Below, in pieces: positions 11,567 to 25,190 of a stretch of DNA of 64,000 nucleotides. This DNA is from Lampris incognitus (Eukaryota; Chordata; Actinopteri; Lampriformes; Lampridae): assembly GCF_029633865.1 (NCBI RefSeq), contig NC_079214.1, forward strand, positions 28,589,333-28,653,332, in the 5' to 3' direction. Position numbers and translations under genes: made by a program. How positions within the stretch are numbered: position 1 is the first letter of the stretch; every line of letters begins with the position of its first letter. The notes below the pieces were generated by a model that saw nothing but the letters and a program-made list of their open reading frames with translations, was not told the DNA's origin and made no database searches.

Positions 11567-12066
11567 TGAGCTTCCTTTGTTTGAAAAGGAGATATATCAT
11601 GTTTTGTAAAGGCTCAAAGGATTTCCCAATTGGGTTGTGTTAAAGCTCAGCGAGAAGATTCAGCAAAGTGCTGTTAAGTCTTTTTCAATACTGAAGTGAT
11701 CAATGAAGTTTTTGTCTGTACTGTTCTACAGCACGATAGTGACAATGTTTAAATGAGGTCATAGTTCGAAAACAAGTTAACCTATCTTTTAAATTGGGTT
11801 GTTTTTTGGTTGAGATTGGTGTTAAAACATTTTTTGTTGAATGTTGTATTTTGTTGGGTTAAGGAAAAAGTTAAGGGTTATTGCAAATTGATAAGTTATG
11901 GTTGAGTTTAAGGGTTATTGTTTGTTGTTGGGTTGAGGTCAGGTTCAACATGTTCTTTTCAGATGTATTATGATGGTGAGTCCATCCACTTTGTAAATGC
12001 ATGCTTTACATCCTCAGAACAGATATAGTCAAGCCCATCAGTACAGACCTGTTGTTTTACATTTAA

Positions 12067-12246
<180 letters not shown>

Positions 12247-12424
12247 TAAGCTAACTGGATACCATTGCAACTATCCTGTCTTCCAATATTACATCATAAA
12301 TTCTTACTGTTGACAGTAGAGGTAGCCAACCAGTCCATAGAGTGAACATTACAACCAGGTAGCAAAATTCCTAATTTTCATCACTAGTGGTAAATTTGAT
12401 CAAAATGAAATATAGGGTACTTTT

Positions 12425-13030
12425 CAAAGAAGGTTGAATCAGTTCATCTAGATACAGCGTTTATTGACAGGTACATTTCATCACTCATCTTAGTGACCTC
12501 TTCAGTCTAAACTGACTGCAGGTATCCCCACCCTTATAAACAATACAGTGGCATAACGACCGAAACCAATGATCAGTTTTATGCAAATATGGGTGTGACC
12601 ATAAAGTAGAGTTTCAATGGCTATGTGTACTATTCACAGAGGATTTGTGAATGTTTGCAATCACAGCATTGTAAGATGGCAGCAGATATACGCTTAGCCC
12701 CCCCCCCCCCAGTCAGGGATGGTCGTTCCCTCTTTTTTGACTCCTTGTTCAAACCAGCCTTCTTCCTCATCAAGGATGTGCACATCGTCATCCTTGATAG
12801 AGTGGTCAGTGGCCTGTAGATGGGTGTAGACTGAGGAGTCCTGGCCTGATGTGTTAGTTCTTCTGTGTTGTGCCATCCTCTTGGCCAGCATCTGTTTGTT
12901 TTCCCCAATGTACAAGTCACGGCAATCCTCCTGGCACTTAACAGCATACACTATATTGCTCTGTTTGTGTCGGGGGACCTGATCTTTGGGTTTGATTTTC
13001 TTACCTGGATTATTGAGCATGCATCGAGAC
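12425..13030 (-). mobile_element. Penelope-like retroelement 3' fragment with GIY-YIG endonuclease
   Basis: The minus strand encodes RHKQSNIVYAVKCQEDCRDL, then YIGENKQMLAKRMAQHRR, DSSVYTHLQATDHS, DVHILDEEEGWFEQGVKK. This is the C-terminal GIY-YIG-type endonuclease of Penelope-like elements, with the usual GIY-YIG core seen here as IVYAV...LYIGE. The fragment is flanked by the same 13 bases, ATAGGGTACTTTT, at 12412-12424 and 13031-13043. These read as a target-site duplication, so this is a 5'-truncated insertion into rab4a intron 3. A C10-11 tract replaces part of the frame near 12700. Confidence 0.88.
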
Positions 13031-13851
13031 ATAGGGTACTTTTACAAATTGTATTTCAGTGTTATTTGAGTTTGGCTGCTAATGAATAAGACTGAGACTG
13101 TATTGGGGTCTTTTCCATATGATATGTGTTTTTTCTGCTGAAAATAGGTTCATTAAAAGAAGGTTTGTGAGTTGCATGGAGTGGCTTCATGTTTTCTGTG
13201 CTGTCTGTAAATTTAGGCTATTAACACTAAAATGGAACAATTGTTTTATTAGGCGTTGGTGTAAGCAATCAAAATCAATTCATTACGTGTGTAATTTTAG
13301 AAGCTTAAACAAACCCGTCATTACTAGAGGCACATCTGATGTTCTTTGTCAACCAACAAGTTGATACTATCGCTGTATATCTGTTAAACCTTTGTAAGAC
13401 AGGAGTTATCAGACAATGTATTTTTATTTTGTTTCACTTGCAATGGAAAGCAAACTAAAGGATAATTTTCTAAGTGATTGTCACAAAGTTTCTAAAAAAA
13501 ATGTTTCAGATATCTTTAGCTTAGTGTCTCCTATCACAGTGACCTCTGTTGCATATTGCTGTGACTTTCCAGATAACAGGAACATTAATTAGAAATGGAA
13601 GGTATTCACATGTATTTAGAAGTTAGAGGGAAATGAAAATATCTATGTATTTTAAGAATTCACTGTAAATATATGGTCAAAAGCAGTTAACAATATTGCT
13701 TTTTTTAAACATGATTTTTTTTGGTCCGGGTTTGAATTGGACATGTAATAACAATAATAATAATTATTATTATATATATATATATACTATATAAAACTTT
13801 GTTAAAAGAAACACTCAACGGTAAGAAAAGTGTCAAATAAGGAGCAAAATA

Positions 13852-14912
<1,061 letters not shown>

Positions 14913-15240
14913 TGAATTGAGTTAGAGAGCTCAGTTTCAGATCGTCAACCATCCTTTGATATTCCTTTTGAAGGAACTGAACTAACTCACATTGATAAGT
15001 GCCTTCCTCCTTTGCAAAATCTGACACATTTCTTACCTTCTCTGTCACCGTCTACTTCTTTCTCTGGATCTCACACAAACGCTTTCTCTCTTCCAGTCGT
15101 GAGACATACAACGCTCTGACCACTTGGCTTAGTGATGCAAGGATGTTGGCCAGTCAAAACATAGTCATCATTCTCTGTGGAAATAATTGCCTCCCAGCAT
15201 GAACATACAACACAGATCATATCCTTTTTTAAACAATAGG

Positions 15241-17553
15241 CTACAACAGATCATATTTCAAACTGGCAATATTCACTGATGGCTGTGTAGCAGATCCCCC
15301 CCCACACACACACACACACACACATTTAATGTGATGGCTGTGATTGCACACTATCAGCAAGTGCTCTGTGTCTGGCTCATAGTTTGATATAGCAAGTATG
15401 ATACTGTCTGTGAGATGTCTATTAGTTAGACAAGACCTGTTCTTTGACTTGATTATTTTCACCTGTGAAAAAGCCATCTCACAAAGGTATGTTAATCCAA
15501 AGTGGGCCTTCACTTTAAGTGCGCAAGATGAAAGGAGGGGAAACTTTCCAGCGTTTACAAGACCCCTAAAGTCACTGTCTCTTGATCTTGCTTTCAACCC
15601 AATGTCATTTTGCAAATCAATTATCTCCATGTCAACTCCGACTGGTAAAGTAAATATGTACTTGCTGGAATTTCACGGACACCTCCTCAATGTCAATGGG
15701 GAGGAAAGGGTTTGAGATAAATGCAACAACCTCCCCTATGTCGTTTAACTCCTAAAAATGCCCATTGAATTTGGATGCCAGTTTCTCCAGGTGGGTACAA
15801 ATTCTTGCGGGAGAAAAGCATCTTTGTTTCTGGTGTTTTGTGACATTTTCTCTAGGTTTGGGAAGTGCACCAGCCTTCCATTCCTACGCTGAGAGGCCCA
15901 CACACCCACCTTGGCCTTAAAGCTATTGACAGCGCTGGTCATGTGTGCCATGTCTTTGTCTTTTCCCTGAAGGTCATAGTTGAGCTCGTTCAGTTTTGCT
16001 ATTATGTCAGTGAGGAAACCTAAGTCTAGCAGCCATGCATCATCAGACAGTTCCTCATGCTCCTCATTGCGTGACTCCAGAAATGATTTGATCTCGGGAA
16101 GCAAGTCAGCAAATCACTGCAGTACTTTCCCGCGACTCAACCACCTTACGCCAGTGTGGAGAATCAAGTCACCATATGTGGCATCAAGCTCATCTAATAA
16201 AGATTTAAACAAGTGGTGATGAAGTCCTTTTGCACGAATCGAATTAACAATCATGACGACAACTGTCATGACATGAGACAAGTCCACTACTTAACCAGCC
16301 AGTGCTTGCTGATGGACCACACAGTGATAGTTCACAAACTTGGGGAAATCGGGATCACGACGGCACAGTGCAACAAAGCCCGAATGTACCCCATGCATTA
16401 CTGGGACCCCATCTGTATTGATCGCTACCAACGTATGAATGGGAATGCTGTTATCATGACCATAATGTTTAAACTTGTTGTAAATATCCTTACCTCTTAT
16501 CCTCCCTTTTAATGGTATAAGGGTGAGAAAAGCCTCCTTAGTAGTTGAATCCTTAAAAGCCATGTGAACAAACGCCATCAGCTGTGCAGTGTGTGTCATA
16601 TCCTGGGATTCGTCAAATTGAAGCGAAAGCACTGACAAAGTGATAAATCCTTGAGCACTTACTGATTCACATCCTCCGATAACGACTCCACCCTTGTCAC
16701 AGTGGCTGGTACAAGTGGCACAGTTCCGATAGAATTTTTAATGTCTTCTTTGTTTTTGAATTCTTTGAAGAAGGTCCTGGGTTCGAGCCCTGGGGTAGTC
16801 CAACCTTGGAGGTCATCCCAGGTCGTCCTCTGTGTGGAGTTTGCATGTTCTCCCCGTGTCTGCTTGGGTTTCCTCCGGAGGCTCCGGTTTCCTCGCACAG
16901 TCCAAAGACATGTAGGTCAGGTGAATTGGCCATACTAAGTTGTCCCTAGGTGTGAATGTGTGTGTGGGTGTGTGTGTGTATGTCTGCCCTGTGTGATGAT
17001 CTGGTGGCCTGCCCAGGGTGTCTCCCTGCCTGCTGCCCAATGACTGCTAGGATAGTCTCCAGCATCCCCGCGACCCTGAGAGCAGGATAAGCGGTTCGGA
17101 TAATGGATGGATGAATAACGTCTCGGCGGCAACGGCCATTGCTTCCTTGTATAGCTCTCCATCGGTGAACGGTTTCTTATGTTTAGCCAAAAGATAGCTG
17201 ACATGGATGGATGCCTCTGTTGCAGTCTTACTTTTAAGTGTTGCTTTGATAAAAAGCGACTGCTGTGCTTTCAATATAGACTTGAGCTCGTCAACTTTCT
17301 TTGAATGAAGCATGCTCTTTAGCGGGTAGGTGTCTTTGAACTTGAGGTGGATGGTGTTGTGGTACCGCTCCATGTTACCTTTTTTGTGAGCGCTACAGCC
17401 TGGTGACAAATCAAGCAAATTGTTTTGTCCTTTACTAGGGTGAACAGAAAATCGTGTTCCCATTCTATGTGAAAATGATAAGTTTTTTTTTGCTTTTTCC
17501 ATTGTGCCTCTGCCATCATGTACCGTTAGCTTGATAGCTCGTGAGCATAACAA
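15241..17553 (-). pseudogene. hAT transposase remnant, duplicate copy
   Basis: The frames, stops and frameshift are the same as at 2499-4811: BED-finger start near 17519, FDESQDMTHTAQL near 16620, WLLDLGFLTDIIA near 16020 and HFGLTYLCEMAFSQ near 15470. The shared lesions show that duplication came after inactivation, or that both are one sequence assembled twice. Confidence 0.88.
16768..17113 (+). repeat. Family A SINE, duplicate copy
   Basis: Identical to the SINE at 4026-4371, and it splits the transposase at the same place. Confidence 0.8.
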
Positions 17554-18572
17554 GAAGTGCCTGAGCTAGTTAAGGCGGGAGTCAGGGACGTAATTTGTCA
17601 GCCGGGTGTGTGGGCCTCTCAGCGTAGGAATGGAAGGCTGGTGCCCCAAAAAAAAAAAAAAGACCTAGAAACTGTATTTGATTGGCCAGATATACCCCTT
17701 CCCTGCCCCTTGACCACCATCACTACACACAGGGCTCACACAGGGTGCATTTGAAATTAAAATAAATAATAATGAATAAATGAAAACGTTTTGACATTTA
17801 TGGGGGTTTTTTCTCTGATTTTGAAAACTTCTCACGGTTGACTTGGTGTGCTTCCAAGATCAACTTGTTGACCGCAGTCGACGGGTTGGCAACTCCTGAG
17901 TTAGGGCCTTTACTTCTTCTGTCTACTTCACTACCAATATAATTTGATATCAGAAAGCAGCAGCACTTGGCTTTGACACCAAATCTTTTACACTGTCATC
18001 AATAAGTGATTTGCATCTTAGACATGTTGTGAGTGTTGATTGATTTAACCTCGTCAACAAACATTAACACCAAACCTGTGTGCTCTCGTTTTGTAACTAC
18101 CAAATATCATTATGTTGTGCAGTTAATAACACCAATGTTGCTGTTATACTGTACCACTGCCTCTGTTAAAACTACCATCCACCCTGACAAGCTTAACCAG
18201 TGGTTTATTTGTCAAAATGTTCTTTGTTTCAGTCAGAATTAAAGTTTATTTAGATAACACATTTCATGCAATAAACTACCATGCGATAACTTGAACATTA
18301 AGTTAAAGTGTAGAGTAGATTAAGAACAAAGCATTTAAAACAAAGAGATAAAAGATGGAAAAAGAGATTGAAATTTCAACAGGATAGAAAACTAAAAGGC
18401 CCCACAATAAGACACGTAAGGGAAAAGTAAACGAATAAATATAACATTATTTTAACTGTCCCTAGCCTAGGTAAAAGCAAGGATAACCTTCAAGTTGATG
18501 TGGCTCTTCTTAGATCGAACAGGAGACTATCCCCGACTTTCTCGTCTCACCCAACCCCCTCCTTCTTTTCAG

Positions 18573-18688
18573 GGGAGCTGGATCCAGAAAGGATGGGGTC
18601 GGGTATCCAGTATGGAGACGCTGCTCTGCGACAGCTCCGTTCTCCTCGGCGTGCTCAGCCACAGGGCACTCAGGAGTGTGGCTGTTAG
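18573..18688 (+). CDS. rab4a: rab4a exon 7, copy B
   Basis: Same sequence as 5831-5946, with the TTCTTTTCAG acceptor and the ECGC ending at TAG. In this window it follows the truncated exon 5. The phases cannot be reconciled, because exon 5 is cut and exon 6 is absent, so it cannot complete a Rab4a frame from the exons at 9520-15187. It is the copy that sits beside ccsap, the ancestral neighbour. Confidence 0.93.
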
Positions 18689-21600
18689 TGGGCACGCCTG
18701 GAGCACAAGTGTGTCAGTTGAGGTATTTAGATCAGAAAGTACTATACTGCTAGATCGCTCAAAGTTGATCCCTTTTGGTCCTGTGGTGGGATCTCTTCAA
18801 ATCTCCTCTTTCCCTCTCTCTGCCTGTGTCTGTTTCTCTGTCTGTGTTTGTATCTTCTTTTGTCTGTATCTATTTCTGTCTGTGTTTGTGTCTGTACCTG
18901 TTTCTCTCTCTGTGTCTGTGTGTTCCAGGCAGGTTTGTGAAGACCAGACCAGGAGAAGGACAGCTGTAGAGGAACTAAAACTGCTGGGTTCAGGATATGA
19001 TAATTGTGACCCTTCCCTGACCTTTGATCTTCATCCTTCGCACGGAACCTACAGAACACGTTGATCCTCTTTAATATGGCCGCATATGCAGAGAGCTGAA
19101 GAGACTTACTACCACATCCCCTTTCAGAGCTCTGAGCATCGCTGGCGTAACTCTGGTTGCAGCTCGAGGTTGACCACTTCCCCAAATCCTGCACAGCTAT
19201 TGGACCAAACTTCCCCCAGCCCTCCAATCTGGATGTACATTACTGACATGTTGTCTTGTCATGTTGTGGACTCCTGGCTTTCCCCCAAACCATAAACCCG
19301 ACCACACTGCCCTCTCTCCCCGTCCTTACCGATGTACTTGTACACTTAACCCTCTACCCCTCTCTGTGCTTACTTGCACACTTATCACCTAACCCTATCT
19401 ACAATATTTACTCAGTTGTCACCCTTGCCTTTGTACTTACATAATCTATTAGCCTGCCCGTCACTTTTCTCAACTTACTTTTACCACTCACCTCGCCACC
19501 AGTCAACAGATCTATTAACTTTCTCACCTGCTGACATACACAGCTGACTACTCTTTTTATACACCTTACTACTTACAAGCCTGACTTTCTTGCCTAACTT
19601 ACCAACCATTCTTCATAAATCTCGACCAAGCAAACTACCATACCTAAATACTAATTTTATCGTCATACATTATTGTGACCTTTCCTACTTAGATACTTAC
19701 CTGCCGTGTCCTGACTTTCGTGACCACTTGCCTATATACCTTCCACACTACCCAAGTGTATAATGTCATATGCCCAAGTATATAATGTCATACTTGATTA
19801 TCTAAACCACTAACAAACTGTACAACTTTCCTGCTGGTCTTTTTACCAACATACCTCTTTACCTACTTGGCCACTTAGCCCATATGTCTTTGACCTAGTT
19901 ACCCATACACCAAATAAACTGCAATGTCTGTCTACCTACTTACATATCTTCTGCACTCCCTAATCCCCTGTTAGACTCCCTATTTAGCTACCTTCTCTCT
20001 TGATAAATTGCCACAGCAAACTAGTAGCCAAATTAGACATCACCCACCTACTCATACACAGCCTAGACTGTGACTGTCTATTCAAATCTCACTACCCAAC
20101 ATTTCTTTGTCACGCTTCCCGTCCCTCAGTCCACCCCTCCTTCACACACAGCACTTCCTTCATCTATCTCTCCATGTGTTCCTGTTCATCTCTATACCTT
20201 TCTCCCTTTTGTTTACTCCCTTGCCTTCATAATCTATCTCTACCCCAATAACCTATCTGTCCACTTCTGTCTTAGTTATGTCTCTTTCTACCCGCCTGTC
20301 TCTTCCAAACTTTTTCTCTGTCCCTCTTAACCCAACATACAGTGTCTTGTAGACTGTACAGCATTTCTGTATAAAGAGATTAACGCATGTTTTATCAAAC
20401 AGAATATCAGAGTATTTCATTATGGAGAGCTGTTATCTATAAATTTAATAATATCGTCTTCATCCTCAACACCCTCTTCCTTCCCATCGTGTTAAGGCAA
20501 TGATATATCGATGATTTCTAGGTGATACAGATGGACAGGTTGCCTGTTACAAGGATATGCGTTGCTAAATGGCACAAGTCATTGTGGAATACATGGCAGA
20601 CTATGAGTAAGAAATGTATAATAATAATAAAATAAATACTGTCAGTCATAGTTGAAACTTTGAAATGAAGGACTCTTGTACATGCCTAGTTGAAAATATT
20701 GTTAACGGCCAGTCTGATTTCAGTTTGTTATTTAAACTGTGGAAGTTACAGATTACCAAACATTGTTCACCCAAATGTGCAGTTGTAAACAAAATTCAAA
20801 TGATGTTTTTACAAAGCGGGTCCATTTAATCACAAGACATTTGTTAACAACTTGTGGTTTGGAATCGTTAAACAGACTTGTTGGGTATTAATTAGTCTGA
20901 GGGGTTCTAGTTGTTGAAAAATGTGTCCCTCTTCAATGCCTCCATATAGTTATGAGAGCTTTGACAAGACAGAATAACTGACTGACTTCTGACAAAGCTG
21001 GGATAATACAAGCTAAATACCCATTTCAAATCATTTGAAAAGAGCTTGATAATTTGTCACATTTAAAGTTTTTTGCAATTTAAAGCGCCCAGTTTTAATT
21101 TTGAAGCTTTCTATTTGGGCAGGTCTACACATTCTTTAAAAAAAAGAAAAAGGAAAAATAAGAATTTTACAATTTTCTCAAGTTATTCCAGCTGTTGTGA
21201 TGTCATATTGGTGTATTCTACTTCAGCGTATACAATCATCAATGAACTTTTTTTCCACTGTCTTAAATTTTGGTTGTGATAATTTTTAAAGCTTGTATTG
21301 TTCCAGGTTTGACTGCTGAGTCTTGGTTCCTTGGACTTGCGTTGTTGCCGTTTTGTGTAATCAGGCTTTTTGTTTTGTTTTTTCTCTGTTTTACCCCAAT
21401 CCTAACCTTGATCATCAAGAATCTCATGGATTTTTTTTTAAATTTATTGTGTATGATACAAGCAGTGTGTATGATACAAGCAGATGTTTTTAAAATAAAA
21501 GTAATACAAATCTTGTAGCATGACTGAAAGGGTATTTTTCTTGAGTGAGCCACCTACATGAACAATAAATTATTTTAGTGGGGACCTGCAGTAAAAAAAA

Positions 21601-22253
21601 ACATTTGTACAGGGCTAAGCTTATTTAAAAGTTTGATCTTTGGCATCACATTTATGGGACAATACATGATTGTGATTTGCATGTTAACCCACTGACCTCA
21701 TTAATTTTGAAATAGTTCATCTGATTAAAAGTTCATAGATGAATTGTTCAATTTAGCTGTGGAAAATGAACAGATGTAACACCAAACCAAAAAAAAAGTG
21801 ATTTATTAGTTTAAAAGCTTTGCACCACAAACCTGTTTAAAGAAAACATCAACTGTAATGGTCTTTTGTGCAAATGTTTAAAAACTGAAAAACATGAACA
21901 TCAAAATGTATATGTACCATGAAGCGTTTGAATAGTTGTGACACATGGGGTTATCTTTAAATTATTTTCAGTCCAGGGAAACTCCCTAAGAAAAATCTAG
22001 GGACCCTCTCTTGTGGATGTTAAACATGGTTTGAACCCAATTCAAACTCACACGACCGAAGGAGAAATTTAGTGACAGAAATATGCCATCTTTTTTTTTA
22101 GCACCTATTTGAGATTCTGGTTGCTGACAATTTTACAACATTCTGGCCTTATAACTACAGAGGCCTCAGTGCCAGTGAACTAAACCACCAGATTTATCTG
22201 TCCTGCAGGGTCATACTGTAAGGTAAAGCTGGTGAATAAAAGTCAGACAGCTG
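18689..22253 (+). other. rab4a 3' UTR and flank, copy B
   Basis: Same content as 5947-9511, including the G-poor kilobase (about 19290-20340) and AATAAA at 19913. Confidence 0.5.
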
Positions 22254-23680
22254 GGTAAGATATTAATGCATCTTGCAGATCTAAAAACAATGACTGTCTA
22301 AAGCATCATAATATTGCACAAAATCTTCTATGTGGCTTCTCATTAAACCGATCATTGCCTGAAACAAGTGCTAGCTGCTGCTCATCACAAGATTGCGGCA
22401 TACACTTGTAAATCATTCTTGTTGAAAACACACCGCAAAATTAAATATTCCTAAAATATTATTAATCTAATTATAAGCATAACACTGAAATTATTATCGC
22501 AAAAAAACCAAACAAACAAAACCCCACTATAAAATGTTAATATGAAGTGTAACACGGGAATGGTAGTACACCCCACTTCTTTTTGTGGCTTTCCTTTCAC
22601 ATTGATCATAAATCATCACATGAGACAAGTCTGATTCTTTTTTTTCTTTTTCTTTTTTTAAGCTTTGCGGTGCTTATTTGATCCTCTCATAAACTGTCTT
22701 AAAAACAAGAGGGATCTGAGCTCCCGGTTAACTCAACCAGCTCTGTAAACACAATACTCCACATACCAACAAACGTATAGCCGAAAAACCAAGTAGTTCA
22801 TAAAATACACCGGATACATCCCATTTTAACAGCTTGGTCATCATTTGGAAGAGAACTGGTTCATTTGTGAGAGTCTTAGGTGATGGAAAGAAACACAAAG
22901 CACATAGTAGAGCAGAGACATATCTACTGAAGCCTGTGTGCTTCCCCTCTTACTTCTTCTTAGCAGTAGCAGTTATTTTGAGTTTTGGCTTCAAATCCCC
23001 AATATGGTCTCGCTTTAGGTATCCAAGGATCACTTGTTTAGAGAAGAACATGCATAGTAGTCTAACTAATGCATATGTAAACTACTGAAACAGAACCAAA
23101 CAATTTAACGGTCATGGAGGCAACACTCTGTTCTCTATTCAACATCACACAAATCCCCTGTTCGCAGTATCAAAATGGCTTTGGAAGTAAACATATCATT
23201 AAATTTCAAAAAACGTTACCCACCAGCTCAACTAATTACTGCACAAGTGTAATTTAAAAATATATAAATAAATGAAAAACAAAACCCACAAATATGTTAA
23301 TGTTATCTCAGCCAAACTTGAGCCAATGTTAATATGACAAATCACTTATTTAAAAATACACTGGTAACGTCATTACCAGTGCGTCGCATGTAAATATGAT
23401 GTTATATAGATAATAAAAAGGATAGGGGGACTATTTTTTAACTGGACCTAATAAAAAAAATGTCATTTAAAATCATACAGGTCTGCATAAAGAGTTTGTC
23501 TCCACTTGACACTTCACCGAATCTTCCCGCCGAACTTCAACTCAATCCAACGGGGCAATCATTCAGAAACAATGATATGCCCCCTTTTCGCAAGTGGAAA
23601 GTTCACAGAACAGTCAGACAACTCTATTTTAGGTTTACCTAAAACATGCTTGTTGAATAGGAAAAAAAAAAATCTGATCT
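22254..23680. other. rab4a-ccsap intergenic sequence, nothing recognised
   Basis: AT-rich sequence with poly-A and poly-T runs and no recognisable exon or element. The first bases, GGTAAGA after CAGCTG, resemble a splice donor. A short exon-like run between CTGCAG at 22203 and this donor would encode SYCKVKLVNKSQTA, but I cannot assign it. Confidence 0.4.
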
Positions 23681-23880
23681 GGGCATCTGGCTAGCGTAAT
23701 GGTCTATTCCATTACCTTCCAACACGGGGATCACAGGTTCGAATCCCCGTGTTACCTCCGGCTTGGTCGGGCGTCCCTACAGACACAACGAGCCTTGTCT
23801 GCGTGTGGGAAGCCGGATGTGGGTATGTGTCCTGGTCGCTGCACTAGCGCCTCCTCTGGTCAGTCGGGGCGCCTGTTGTG
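23681..23880 (+). repeat. tRNA-headed SINE, family C, 3'-truncated
   Basis: The head has an A-box-like run (TGGCTAGCGTAATGG) and a strong B-box (GGTTCGAATCCC). The body has GGCGTCCCTACAGACAC and CTCCTCTGGTCAGTCGGGGC. Longer members of the family lie at 27893 and 29535 on the other strand. Confidence 0.8.
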
Positions 23881-24651
23881 TAATCTTAAAATGTAAAAAA
23901 CATATTTTTAACCTGAATCCGATTAACACTCAGCACAAGACTAAATGTCTAGCATTCGTGTATCGAATGCTTAGCTCTGTTCCTCAACCACAAAACTTGC
24001 AATTGAACGAGCAGTCTTACTCCTTACAAACGCCTATTGAGCCAGTGTTTTTTGAAATTCAGTGTGCAGCAACTGATTCAACTGGTGGACAGATAAGTTT
24101 TTGATTCCGTCAACATTTAACCTTAAACAAATAATAAAAACATGACCGTATCAAGTAATTTCAGGCCAAAAGCTGGAAATGCCTGATCCTCCTTTGAATT
24201 CTCTGAAGCATTTACTGTGGTCTGTCAATTTTCTATTAAAAAAATAAAATAAAAAATAAACAAAAAAAACAGACCTTTTCACTAGCTTGTGCCAAAGTGA
24301 ATAAAGGGACTCATTCAAATGAACGAGTCCATGTATTACACAGTTCATGATTTAAAAAAAAAAGTGCGTTCTTTTTTTACAAGGCATTTGGAAATTGCTT
24401 TTTGCAAAAAAACACCTTGAACATTGCTGAATACAAAATGCGCACCGAAACTAATTTTGTCAAACTACACCCTCACTTCTTAAATATAAAATGTTATATA
24501 TTGTTGGGCTTTTGTAGAAATTCCACATATCTACCTCACATACAGGGCTTTCCAAACAACTCCTTTTCAAATACTGGAGTAGTGTAACAACCATGCAGCG
24601 AGGGGTGTGGTAGGATGGCATTTACTGTTACCATTGAAAAAGATTGGCAGT

Positions 24652-25031
24652 ATGTCCGCGGTGGTGTAGCGGTCTAAGCATCGGCTTTGTGTCGATACAG
24701 TTGCCGACCGGGGTTCGCGCCCCAGTCTCGTCAAATCCGACTATGGCCGGACTCGACGAAGCAGCAATAATTGGCAACACTGTCTTCAGGAGGGGGGCGG
24801 AGTCAGCTTGTGTTTGTCACATGAATGCGTCTCTGGGTGTGTCGGAAAAAGCAGTGGTTTGGCCTGGATTCACCTTGTCACGAAAGTGGGGAGGCGTCTC
24901 CTTCGAGACTGCCGGCCGGAGAGATGCAGTTGGCGAACGCATGCAGTACGAGGGTGGGTGTTTGAACTAAAATAGGGATCGATTGGCCACTAAATTGGGA
25001 GAAAATCAGAAATAAATTTAAAAAAAAAAAA
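24652..25031 (+). repeat. tRNA-headed SINE, family B, full length with target duplication
   Basis: The head GTCCGCGGTGGTGTAGCGG (A-box) and GGGGTTCGCGCCCC (B-box) are tRNA-like. The body includes TATGGCCGGACTCGACGAAG and the end is A-rich. The 16-bp run GAAAAAGATTGGCAGT is repeated exactly on both sides (24636-24651 and 25032-25047), which marks LINE-driven insertion. It lies just downstream of the ccsap stop codon, probably in or near the 3' UTR. Confidence 0.9.
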
Positions 25032-25190
25032 GAAAAAGATTGGCAGTTGTGTTTCCTCTGGAAGCATCTTGGCATCATTGTTTCTTGTATGTGTGTGTGT
25101 GTGTGAGAGTGTGCGCATTATTGTGCAATCATGTATGTTCACAGACACGCTTTCTATCTGTTCATCCGTGTGTGTATCTATGCATGTGTC

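Larger units (their letters stand above)
15202..17898 (-). mobile_element. hAT transposon, left-truncated duplicate
   Basis: This part matches 2460-5156 of the complete element. The right terminal repeat ends at 17898, and the target duplication AGTTAGGG follows at 17899-17906. The left terminal repeat and about 565 bp are missing because the duplicate begins within the element. It contains the same dead transposase pieces and the same SINE (16768-17113). Confidence 0.9.
15202..22253 (+). repeat. 7052-bp direct duplicate, copy B
   Basis: This is the second copy of 2460-9511 with no difference found. It starts inside the hAT element, so it lacks the left terminal repeat. It is joined to rab4a exon 5 through about 14 bases (TTGCCTCCCAGCAT) of no clear origin. 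On the right it continues into the ccsap side, which is the arrangement expected of the normal chromosome. Confidence 0.97.

Noticed and set aside
23681-23760. tRNA gene-like sequence with A and B boxes
   Set aside because: It is the head of a dispersed SINE family found three times here. The acceptor stem does not close and SINE body sequence follows.
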